Positions 1 through 5,022 of a stretch of DNA of 6,255 bases are shown piece after piece (position 1 is the stretch's first letter; each line of letters starts with the position of its first letter). A program made the position numbers and the translations under genes. The DNA comes from Caulobacter segnis. GTDB lineage: Bacteria > Pseudomonadota > Alphaproteobacteria > Caulobacterales > Caulobacteraceae. Location: contig NZ_QFQZ01000134.1 in assembly GCF_003243465.1 (NCBI RefSeq), forward strand, positions 1 to 6,255, written 5' to 3'. The notes beneath the pieces are model-generated. The model had not been told where the DNA came from and did no database searches. It saw nothing but the letters and a program-made list of their open reading frames with translations.

Positions 1-37
1 GCCCGATTCTTCTTGGATTTCAGCTAGATCGGCGGTT

Positions 38-83
38 GTTCACACCGAGGGGGTCACAGGTTCAATCCCTGTCGCATCCACCA
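38..83 (+). tRNA. 3' half of tRNA-Val(CAC): attachment-site scar of an integrative element
   Basis: Read as a tRNA, bases 39-45 form a seven-base anticodon loop with T at position 33, anticodon CAC (41-43) and A at position 37. Then come the 3' strand of the anticodon stem (46-50), a five-base variable loop (51-55), a perfect T stem ACAGG/CCTGT (56-60 with 68-72) around loop TTCAATC, the acceptor strand CGCATCC (73-79), discriminator A and an encoded CCA (81-83). The matching 5' acceptor strand GGATGCG is absent from bases 1-37. The expected 5' anticodon strand also matches only next to the loop. The gene is therefore not functional here. Tyrosine recombinases commonly use the tRNA 3' half from the anticodon loop onward as attachment core, so this is best read as the displaced copy at one end of an integrated element. 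Confidence 0.8.
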
Positions 84-413
84 CTCACATTTCCCCCTAA
101 GGTCAGCATCTTAGCAATTACACCTACCGGTGCGATGTTCGCCGCGTTCCCTGCTGCCCACCAGATTGCCCTCCAGAATGAGCGTTCTGATGTCGGGATC
201 GAGGTGATCGGAACGCGGGCTTCCCAGTTTGAAGATCTCCCTCGACTCGCTCCTTGACTCCGGGCCATGCGCGGAAAGAGAACATCGGAGACATCCTCAT
301 GCCTACCCCACGCGTTGGAAAGCGCGCGACTAAGTGCGGAGGCGACCATTGCCCCGTCGCCACACCCGTTCAGCCAACTTCGATGCCGTACCACTTCTGG
401 AGAAGTTGAGCTG
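84..413. other. Stretch without a recognised gene
   Basis: Between the tRNA remnant and the CxxC protein I see no protein family in any frame. The open frames here run through the tRNA remnant or have no ribosome binding site and no recognisable motif. Given the tRNA scar on the left and the recombinase remnant on the right, this is probably eroded junction DNA. Confidence 0.4.
97..114 (+). other. Small hairpin downstream of the tRNA remnant
   Basis: CTAAG (97-101) and CTTAG (110-114) can form a five-pair stem with an eight-base loop, 14 bases after the CCA end. No T-run follows, so it is at most a weak terminator or processing signal of the former tRNA gene. It could be chance. Confidence 0.2.
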
Positions 414-602
414 ATGTTTCGCTGCCTCGCGTGTGGCGCCGCTAAGACGTGGCGACGAGACACTATGTTGGGCCGGGCCAAACCTCTCCTAGGCCTGACC
501 TTGGCCGAGATCCAGCGCCGCACGCCCTGTCCGCGATGTGGTGCGCGCTTGGCCCAGCTCGGGGTCAGCGGCGTGTGGGAGCCTCAAAATCTGGCCGATT
601 GA
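414..602 (+). CDS. Small CxxC...CxxC (zinc-ribbon-like) protein
   Basis: This predicted 62-residue protein has two cysteine pairs: Cys4-x2-Cys7 (CLAC) and Cys39-x2-Cys42 (CPRC), about 31 residues apart. Each pair is followed by Gly (ACG and RCG), the usual knuckle pattern of a four-cysteine zinc ribbon. The middle is basic (WRRD, GRAK) and ends with a short helix-like stretch (LAEIQRR), so a nucleic-acid or protein-binding role is possible. I do not recognise the family. I chose ATG 414 because GGAG at 399-402 lies about 11 bases upstream. The frame is open back to 267, which would add 49 residues of unremarkable sequence. It lies between the tRNA scar and the recombinase remnant and may be cargo of a former element. 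The function is unknown. Confidence 0.5.
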   Translation: MFRCLACGAAKTWRRDTMLGRAKPLLGLTLAEIQRRTPCPRCGARLAQLGVSGVWEPQNLAD

Positions 603-698
603 TTTCGCTGGGAAGCAATAGAAGCCCTGCGCGGGGCGGGAGTTGATCCGCAAGCGCTCGGCTACGGATGGCGCCCGCCGCAACCGTGGCATTGACAC

Positions 699-980
699 AT
701 GGCGGACACCGTCCTGCACCACGGCGGCCGTCCGCTCGCTGGCCGAATCCGGACCGGCTTCGAAGGAATCGTCCGAGACGCCGGCCCCCAAGGTGAAATT
801 ACGCCACATTGGATGCGACACACCTGCCTAACTTGGCTGATGGAGGCCGACGTGACGACCTGGGAGGCGGCGGCATACACCGGAATGAGCCCTTCAATGA
901 TCGAGAAGAACTACGGACACCACCGACCGAGCTACCAGAGCCGCGCTCGGACCGCATTGAGAGGCCATACGAGCAAGTAA
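699..980 (+). pseudogene. Tyrosine recombinase (integrase), C-terminal remnant
   Basis: The 93-residue frame carries the C-terminal catalytic part of a phage/island-type tyrosine integrase. Visible are the His-x2-Arg box (TPHWMRHT, His37 and Arg40), the following TWLM helix, the segment GMSPSMIEKNYGHH with the expected nucleophile Tyr72, and a trailing HRP, as in alphaproteobacterial integrases ending in YGHHxP. The family is normally 300-400 residues with an N-terminal SAM-like DNA-binding domain and an upstream catalytic Arg; neither is present. In this frame a TGA stands at 693-695, just before the ATG, and another at 600-602. The upstream frames show no recognisable integrase sequence. 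It is therefore a 3' fragment, not a working enzyme. Together with the tRNA-Val scar 600 bases to the left it indicates past site-specific integration. Confidence 0.8.
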
Positions 981-983
981 ACC

Positions 984-1388
984 TCAACCTGCGATCAGAG
1001 CGCCCCCCCCACCTTGATCGACCGGCGCGACAAGCTTGACCTGCTGCTCCCGACTACCGAGGTATGAAACTTGGGCCGCATAAGCTGCAACAGAGGGTCC
1101 TATGTTCACTACGTTGTAGAACTCCTCGGTCGCGCCAACCTCGACGAACTGACCGTCAGCATTTGCGCCAGTCATCACGTCGATTGCGTCAGAAGGCCTA
1201 AATGCTCGCAGGTAGCTAGGAGCATCCGGAGAAGCCGGCATCAGGATGCCAAGTGACGCGACAATGTCATCGTCGATGGTCAAGTATCCATCGCCATTAT
1301 CGTCATATTCCGAAAGATGAAATAGGTCGATCTTTTCACCAACGGACACCTTAACATAATCTTTTTTATGCCCGTAACATTTCCCCAT
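984..1388 (-). CDS. EF-hand-motif protein of unknown function
   Basis: This 134-residue frame starts at ATG 1388-1386 and ends four bases from the convergent integrase remnant. Residues 29-40 (DDNGDGYLTIDD) fit the calcium-binding EF-hand loop exactly: Asp1, Asn3, Asp5, Gly6, hydrophobic 8 and Asp12. Only one such loop is seen. There is no signal peptide or membrane segment. The first half is lysine-rich (GHKKDYVKV) and the second is acidic or neutral with a short glycine run (QGGGGAL) encoded by a C8 tract on the plus strand (1003-1010), near the C-terminus. The DNA at the 5' end is clearly richer in A+T than its neighbours, suggesting separate origin. The ribosome binding site is weak and an upstream TGA limits extension. 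I do not recognise the family. Calcium binding is inferred from the motif alone, and the gene could be a fragment of a larger secreted or dockerin-like protein. Confidence 0.45.
   Translation of the reverse strand: MGKCYGHKKDYVKVSVGEKIDLFHLSEYDDNGDGYLTIDDDIVASLGILMPASPDAPSYLRAFRPSDAIDVMTGANADGQFVEVGATEEFYNVVNIGPSVAAYAAQVSYLGSREQQVKLVAPVDQGGGGALIAG
1003..1010. repeat. C8 homopolymer tract inside the EF-hand gene
   Basis: Eight consecutive C on the plus strand (G on the coding strand) lie a few codons before the stop of the EF-hand frame. A change of one or two bases here would replace only the last residues. It is one of four C7-C9 runs in the window. Confidence 0.9.
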
Positions 1389-1424
1389 AGAGAATGAATA
1401 GGCCCAGACACGGAGTCATGAGCG

Positions 1425-1646
1425 CTACCCGCAAATTGAAGAACCTCCGGCCGCGAGAGATGCGGCCTGGATTCTTACCTTTGCGCCATCACCCACCTCT
1501 CGACTTACCAGGTCTTTCGCCTGAGCTAGGATCATCGCCTCATGCTTCGTCCGTCGCTCACACCCATTCGAACTTAACGCCATTAGGAGGAGCAGCGAGG
1601 TCGTCACGAACCTAGAACGTGAAATCATGCAATCGCGCCATCTCAT
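1425..1646 (-). CDS. Short lipoprotein-like secreted protein, possibly C-terminally truncated
   Basis: The 73-residue frame (67 if Met7 is the start) begins with a basic stretch (SRSR), a hydrophobic core (VTTSLLLLMALSS, residues 14-26) and then Asn-Gly-Cys29. This resembles a lipoprotein signal peptide, though the lipobox is imperfect because position -3 is Ser rather than Leu. The mature part is a helix-like segment (AMILAQAKDLVSREV) followed by a beta-like segment ending in SSICG and TAG. Small proteobacterial lipoproteins often have a helix, then a strand ending in VCG, and then more sequence. The abrupt stop after ICG suggests the C-terminus is missing, but this is inference. It is followed 36 bases later on the same strand by the EF-hand frame, so the two could be co-transcribed. 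Function unknown. Confidence 0.45.
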   Translation of the reverse strand: MRWRDCMISRSRFVTTSLLLLMALSSNGCERRTKHEAMILAQAKDLVSREVGDGAKVRIQAASLAAGGSSICG

Positions 1647-2123
1647 TAAGGCTGCCTCGCCTTTAGGTCGCGCTGATTGGAATGGATTGCTAGCCTTCTA
1701 ACCGGATCAACCACCCGAACTTGACTAGTTCAAGCCTGCTGCCGGCGGCAACACCGCGTTGGCTCCCCTTCAAACGTGACCAATGATCGAAATTCAGCCA
1801 GGAGCGGCGGCTATTTAACGCCCCCCCAATTGCCCCCCCCATCATCGTCCTGATTTTTGAGAACAGAACCGGAAAGCATTGAACCGCAAACAGCCGCATT
1901 GTCTCCGCGCTGTAGAGATTTGCGCTCGGGCGAGAAGGCGCGCCGCTGAACGTGACGTTCTTGGAGGGATGCTGTCCTGGCCAGTGGCTCCATCGCAAAC
2001 CGATGCGTCGTTGGTCCAAGTCGTGCCGGCTCTCTGGGCCAGCTCTAAGACGCGCCGCGATGGGCTAGCGCCAAAACTCTGCGAGATCGACGCGCGCGCA
2101 AGAGGGCCACACGCTCCAGAAGG
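1647..2123. other. Intergenic stretch without a recognised gene, with two poly-C tracts
   Basis: About 480 bases where no frame on either strand gives a protein I recognise. The open minus-strand frames here read as unordered Arg/Ser/Ala-rich sequence without motifs. It contains a small hairpin CTTGA/TCAAG (1720-1724 with 1730-1734) and two C runs. The right end leads into the promoter region of the next gene. It may be decayed island DNA. Confidence 0.4.
1821..1840. repeat. Paired C7 and C8 homopolymer tracts
   Basis: C7 at 1821-1827 and C8 at 1833-1840 are separated by AATTG. They lie in non-coding DNA by my reading. Similar runs occur at 1003-1010 and 5152-5160. Confidence 0.9.
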
Positions 2124-2152
2124 TTGCATTATATCATAATACCATTTATAGT
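2124..2152 (+). promoter_or_regulatory. Sigma70-like promoter of the GMC pair
   Basis: TTGCAT (2124-2129) and TATAGT (2147-2152) are 17 bases apart, within a locally AT-rich patch between GC-rich sequences. The expected transcription start near 2159 is just upstream of the Shine-Dalgarno sequence of the next gene. A second -10-like CATAAT lies at 2135-2140. Confidence 0.45.
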
Positions 2153-2156
2153 GGTA
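2140..2156. promoter_or_regulatory. Inverted repeat over the -10 region, candidate operator
   Basis: TACCA (2140-2144) and TGGTA (2152-2156) form a dyad around seven bases and overlap the proposed -10 box. A repressor binding here would block the promoter. The repeat is short, so chance is quite possible. Confidence 0.25.
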
Positions 2157-2181
2157 CAACCGGGCAGTGGAGGAGGTGGCG

Positions 2182-2739
2182 TTGTCAACGCAATTTCTTT
2201 CCGCGCAGGCAGCGTACGTACAGCCGGGCGCTGCTGACTTCAAAAGCCCCAGCCATGATCTGTCGCGACACATGCGGTCGGCCGCGCAGGTTGTCAGCGC
2301 GCCGCCCTTGCCTTCGCCCAAGGTCACCGGAGTGCTCGACCAGGCCGATATCGATCAGCTCTGGAGCATCATCTCTTATATCGGCGAAGCTTGGAGATTG
2401 GCCGCACGTTCCACCTTGGATCGCTCCCGTTTCAAGGATCTCGTGGCGCTGAAGACCACCCAGACGCCGAGCTACTACACGCTCTATCGGATGACGACGG
2501 CGCTCTATACGTCCCTGAGCCGTCAGTATGGCCCCAAGGGAGCGCTGGCCTATCTCTACACGCCCAATCCCGCTTCGCCGCCTCAAAACTGGGAGGTCGT
2601 CCGGGCGTGGGCGATACAGGAATTTGCCAACCTCTATGTCTCGCAGGGCGCTTTCAGAGCCTACGGCTGGTGGCTCTTCCCCGGCTTTGCGGGCGGCCCG
2701 TTCGACGATCCCAACCACTTGCCCTATCGAGGGATCTGA
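2182..2739 (+). CDS. Putative small subunit of a GMC-type dehydrogenase, uncharacterised
   Basis: This predicted 185-residue protein ends two bases before the GMC start and is clearly co-transcribed with it. I chose TTG 2182 because a strong GGAGGAGGT (2169-2177) stands just before it. The in-frame GTG 2167 would overlap that site. The first ~45 residues are low-complexity. The body is helical and rich in Trp and Tyr (DQLWSIISYIGEAW, YYTLYRMTTALYTSLSRQYG). The C-terminus has an aromatic and glycine-rich segment (AYGWWLFPGFAGG) and ends in LPYRGI. There is no Tat motif, haem CxxCH or membrane helix. Membrane-bound FAD dehydrogenases such as gluconate, sorbitol and fructose dehydrogenases often have a small partner subunit encoded directly upstream. 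The gene order suggests the same role here, but I cannot assign it to a named family. The gene looks intact although its partner is broken. Confidence 0.75.
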   Translation: MSTQFLSAQAAYVQPGAADFKSPSHDLSRHMRSAAQVVSAPPLPSPKVTGVLDQADIDQLWSIISYIGEAWRLAARSTLDRSRFKDLVALKTTQTPSYYTLYRMTTALYTSLSRQYGPKGALAYLYTPNPASPPQNWEVVRAWAIQEFANLYVSQGAFRAYGWWLFPGFAGGPFDDPNHLPYRGI

Positions 2740-2741
2740 CC

Positions 2742-3428
2742 ATGTCGATAGATGCCGAAGTCGTGGTGGTCGGCGGCGGTGTCGCCGGAGGTCTGGTCGC
2801 CGAACAGCTTCTCGCCGTAGGCGTTCAAAAGCTGGTGATTCTGGAGGCGGGGCCGCCGGTGCCCATGCGGGATCCTCGCCTGTGGCTGGATGTGGTGACG
2901 ACTGGCGTCACGCCCTACGCCAAGCTCTATGATGATCCGTCCGACTTCGTGGCCAAGGGCCCGAACCCTTGGAACATCGTCGGCGGGCGTCTGTTCGGCC
3001 GGGGCGGCTCGACCTTGCATTGGGGTGGTTGGGCCCCTCGGTTCATGCCTGAGGACTTCTTGCAGAGCACCAATACCGGAAGGGGGTGCGATTGGCCCTA
3101 CGGCTACGCCGACCTGGAGCCGTACTACGTTCAGGCCGAGCGCTACCTGCAGGTCGCCGGCGATGTCACGCCTGACCAGCGCGACTGGCGTAGCACGCCC
3201 TATCCTATGGCGGCCGCCGCGCTGCCGATGACCGCCGGCCCGATTGTCCAAGCGCTTGATCGCATGGGCATCTGTTATCAGCACATGCCTGTGGCGAGAA
3301 ACACGGTCGCGATCAACGACCAGCCCCAATGCATGACTAATGGTACGTGCGGCTACTGCCCGATCGGAGGGCGTTTCACCGCCGACCAGGCGTTCGACAG
3401 ACTAAGCGCAGATCCGCGGGTTAGGCTC
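2742..3428 (+). pseudogene. GMC-family FAD-dependent oxidoreductase, N-terminal fragment
   Basis: Visible are the dinucleotide-binding motif GGGVAG (residues 11-16) after a hydrophobic strand, the ribose-binding acid in ILEAG (Glu35), the GMC segment VGGRLFGRGGSTLHWGG (80-96), DWPYGYADLEPYY (117-129), and the Cys-rich stretch CMTNGTCGYCPIGGRF (197-212). This pattern is typical of the gluconate/fructose/sorbitol dehydrogenase branch of the GMC family, where TLHWGG replaces the SSxINW of other GMC enzymes. Such enzymes oxidise sugars or alcohols and pass electrons to the respiratory chain. The family normally runs to 500-600 residues. Here recognisable homology stops near DRLSADPRVRL (229), before the rest of the FAD domain and the whole catalytic C-terminal domain. 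No signal peptide is present. The substrate cannot be told. Confidence 0.85.
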
Positions 3429-4544
3429 GGGCGCGCGCTCACGGCTGTCGCCTCGCCCGAAGACGTCCGAGCCGCTCTGGAGCAGCCCACGGACCATGGG
3501 CCGGGGCCTGCGAGCGCGGTGGCCATCGCAGGCCTGAAGATGAACCTGCTTCGATGTCCGCTGGGTGTCGGGGCGAGCCTGGGCGAGATCATAGCGGGTG
3601 CGAGCCGGCCGGACTTCCCTGACGCGATCGAGCTGGCGAAGCTGAAGATCGCGTCCGCCCAGACCAGCCTTGCCTGCCGCGAAGTGCGCGAACTCAGCGA
3701 TCGCCGGCCGCCCGATGATCCTCGCGAAAAGCCGATCTCGGCGGAAGCGCTCGCGGAAAATGAGTGGCGCCTGCACCTGACGATCAACACTATCCCGGCC
3801 ATGGCCTGGTCGACCACGCCGGATGGACTGCTGGACTTCTGCAACCAGAACTTCGTCGACTACGTTGGCTGGACCGCCGAAGAGATTGGGGGCCAGGGCT
3901 TCTGGCCGATCTTCCACCCCGACGACGTGGATTACCTGCTGGCGGCTTGGCAGGAGATCATGGCCACCAAGCGCCCCCGCCCAGTCGAATGCCGCATGCG
4001 ACGGGCGGACGGCGAATGCCGCTGGTTCGTCCTGCGGCAGAATCCGCTGCTGGACGCGCAGGGCAATGTCATCAAGTGGTATGGCGTTGGAACCGACATC
4101 GAGGACCGAAAACGCGCCGAAGCAGCGCTCGAGACCGCTCAGGCGGCCTTGCGGGCCAGCGAGCAGAACCTCGACCTCATCATAAATTCACTGCCGGTCC
4201 TCGTGTGGTCGGCGCGTCCCGACGGCAGCGCCGACTTCATCAATCGAAGCTGGCGCGACTACGCGGGCGAGCCCGCGGACAAGATCCTGGAATGGGGTTT
4301 CCTGGATCTATACCACCCCGACGACGTCCCACAGATGATGGAGACCTGGACCCGGGACATAACCCACAGCCGTTTGGCATCGTCGCGAAGAGGCGTTGAA
4401 AGCCGGCGACGGCCTGCGGGATGCTGGCGGTGGCGCCGCTCAGCACCAACCGCTCCACGCCTTGGCCGCGGCCCTGGCAGAGATACTCGACCGCCAAGAC
4501 CGCGCCCCACGAGTGTCCCAGCAACGCAACCCGGTCGAGCCTAA
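2742..4544 (+). CDS. Chimeric frame: GMC oxidoreductase N-terminus, then GAF end, two PAS domains and an antisense tail
   Basis: A single 600-codon open frame starts at ATG 2742, with GAGGG (2729-2733) as ribosome binding site, two bases after the small-subunit stop. Residues 1-229 are a GMC-family flavoprotein. Residues ~230-543 are a fragment of a multi-sensor protein: GAF C-terminal end at ~265-318, PAS_3 at ~340-460, and a second PAS from ~474, cut at 543. Residues 544-600 read antisense through the neighbouring hydrolase and are Arg/Pro-rich nonsense. The GMC substrate-binding C-terminal domain with its catalytic His/Asn is missing, and so is any kinase, cyclase or other output domain. 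A product may be translated, since start and frame are intact, but oxidoreductase or signalling activity is unlikely. The in-frame joining is probably fortuitous. Confidence 0.7.
   Translation: MSIDAEVVVVGGGVAGGLVAEQLLAVGVQKLVILEAGPPVPMRDPRLWLDVVTTGVTPYAKLYDDPSDFVAKGPNPWNIVGGRLFGRGGSTLHWGGWAPRFMPEDFLQSTNTGRGCDWPYGYADLEPYYVQAERYLQVAGDVTPDQRDWRSTPYPMAAAALPMTAGPIVQALDRMGICYQHMPVARNTVAINDQPQCMTNGTCGYCPIGGRFTADQAFDRLSADPRVRLGRALTAVASPEDVRAALEQPTDHGPGPASAVAIAGLKMNLLRCPLGVGASLGEIIAGASRPDFPDAIELAKLKIASAQTSLACREVRELSDRRPPDDPREKPISAEALAENEWRLHLTINTIPAMAWSTTPDGLLDFCNQNFVDYVGWTAEEIGGQGFWPIFHPDDVDYLLAAWQEIMATKRPRPVECRMRRADGECRWFVLRQNPLLDAQGNVIKWYGVGTDIEDRKRAEAALETAQAALRASEQNLDLIINSLPVLVWSARPDGSADFINRSWRDYAGEPADKILEWGFLDLYHPDDVPQMMETWTRDITHSRLASSRRGVESRRRPAGCWRWRRSAPTAPRLGRGPGRDTRPPRPRPTSVPATQPGRA
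3429..4370 (+). pseudogene. Multi-sensor protein fragment: GAF C-terminal end plus two PAS_3 domains
   Basis: Residue numbers follow the chimeric frame. The segment LGVGASLGEIIAGASRPDFP (274-293), then an AELAK-like helix and SAQTSLACREVREL (305-318), resembles the end of the GAF domain found in alphaproteobacterial hybrid sensor kinases. PAS1 begins after ENEWRLHLTINTIP and shows WSTTPDG, NFVDYVGW, FHPDD, a DGECRWF strand and the closing WYGVGTDIEDRKRAE. A coiled linker (ETAQAALRASEQ) leads to PAS2, with WSARPDG, SWRDYAG and YHPDD, which breaks after TRDITHS (543). The two PAS domains are of the same PAS_3 type. Such proteins usually end in a HisKA/HATPase, HWE kinase, GGDEF or DNA-binding output, and none is present. 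Both ends are truncated, the GAF at the GMC junction and PAS2 at the hydrolase junction. Confidence 0.8.
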
Positions 4545-4911
4545 GCGCGGCGCGGACCGCGTCGAGTTCATCGACCGAGCGCTGGATCGAATAGGCGCTC
4601 TCCTCTTCGGGCGCGTCGGCCCGTCCGCAGCCGAGCTGGTCATAGAAGATTACCGGCCGTTCGTCGGCCAACGCCTGCAGGGGCAGGAGGTATTGATGGG
4701 AGGATCCGGGCCCACCGTGCAGAGTCAGAAGCGGCGTCTTGGGTCCGTCGCCGAACTTCCGCCAATAGATCCTGCCGCCGGGGACGGTCGCGTAGCCCTC
4801 CGCCTGAGGCGCGTCCCCCAGCGCCGGGCTGGTCGCTGCGGCTAGGCCTGACGCCATCAGATCGGCCGCGCCCGTCAGGGCGCCTCGTCGCGTCAAGCGG
4901 TCGTATGTCAT
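4240..4911 (-). CDS. Alpha/beta hydrolase (proline iminopeptidase-like), C-terminally truncated
   Basis: The start at ATG 4911-4909 has GGAG eight bases upstream. The N-terminus carries a twin-arginine-like leader (LTRRGALTG, then a small hydrophobic stretch to SPALG, ~residues 6-32), so export to the periplasm is likely. The enzyme core shows the S33-peptidase features: HGGPGSS (65-71, oxyanion region), YDQLGCGRADAP (90-101) and the nucleophile elbow GHSWG with Ser134. Homology runs to GFQRLFATMPN (~180, position ~4374). The remaining 43 residues are antisense of the PAS2 region and are Arg/Ser/Pro-rich. The family is normally about 300-330 residues, with the catalytic Asp and His in the missing C-terminal part, so the enzyme should be inactive. 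It lies downstream of XapX on the same strand. The intact family hydrolyses N-terminal prolyl peptides or related amides and esters; the substrate here is unknown. Confidence 0.8.
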   Translation of the reverse strand: MTYDRLTRRGALTGAADLMASGLAAATSPALGDAPQAEGYATVPGGRIYWRKFGDGPKTPLLTLHGGPGSSHQYLLPLQALADERPVIFYDQLGCGRADAPEEESAYSIQRSVDELDAVRAALRLDRVALLGHSWGAVLAVEYLCQGRGQGVERLVLSGATASIPQAVAGFQRLFATMPNGCGLCPGSRSPSSVGRRRGGIDPGNPIPGSCPRARPRSRASFD

Positions 4912-4963
4912 GTTGGAACTCCAGATAAGACAGAAAAGCCGCCCGCCGTACGGCAGCGGTCTA

Positions 4964-4992
4964 GCCCGCGAGGGCCAGGGCCACGAGCGGGC
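4964..4992. other. Hairpin between XapX and the hydrolase
   Basis: GCCCGC (4964-4969) and GCGGGC (4987-4992) form a six-pair GC stem around a 17-base interior that itself holds GGCCAGGGCC. A 10-base palindrome GCCGTACGGC lies nearby at 4945-4954. No T-run follows in either direction, so a strong terminator is unlikely. It may be chance in GC-rich DNA. Confidence 0.2.
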
Positions 4993-5022
4993 GATCAGAA
5001 ACTCAAGGTTTCCGAAAAGGGC

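Noticed and set aside
36..257. Plus-strand 73-residue frame over the left end
   Set aside because: It reads straight through the tRNA-Val remnant and has no ribosome binding site or family features.
62..523. Minus-strand 153-residue frame
   Set aside because: It is antisense to the tRNA remnant and the CxxC gene, has shadow-like Arg/Ser/Ala composition, and shows no recognisable motif.
1690..2019. Minus-strand 109-residue frame over the poly-C tracts
   Set aside because: I checked it for transposase or secreted-protein features and found none. No ribosome binding site is evident.
1842..2327. Minus-strand 161-residue frame opposite the promoter and small-subunit start
   Set aside because: It is antisense to a well-supported promoter and start region. 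The residue order looks random, with no domain.
2185..2718. Minus-strand 177-residue frame
   Set aside because: It is a mirror of the small-subunit gene, Arg/Gly-rich, as expected for antisense frames in GC-rich DNA.
2391..2741. Extending the GMC frame upstream to 2391
   Set aside because: The extension overlaps the small-subunit gene in another frame, and the FAD-binding strand begins right after ATG 2742, which has its own ribosome binding site.
2724..3917. Several long minus-strand frames (for example 2724-3329 and 3402-3917)
   Set aside because: All lie antisense to clear GMC, GAF and PAS homology and show only His/Arg/Gly-rich shadow composition.
4396..4845. Plus-strand 149-residue frame
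   Set aside because: It is antisense to the hydrolase motifs HGGPGSS, DQLG and GHSWG, which are decisive for the minus strand.
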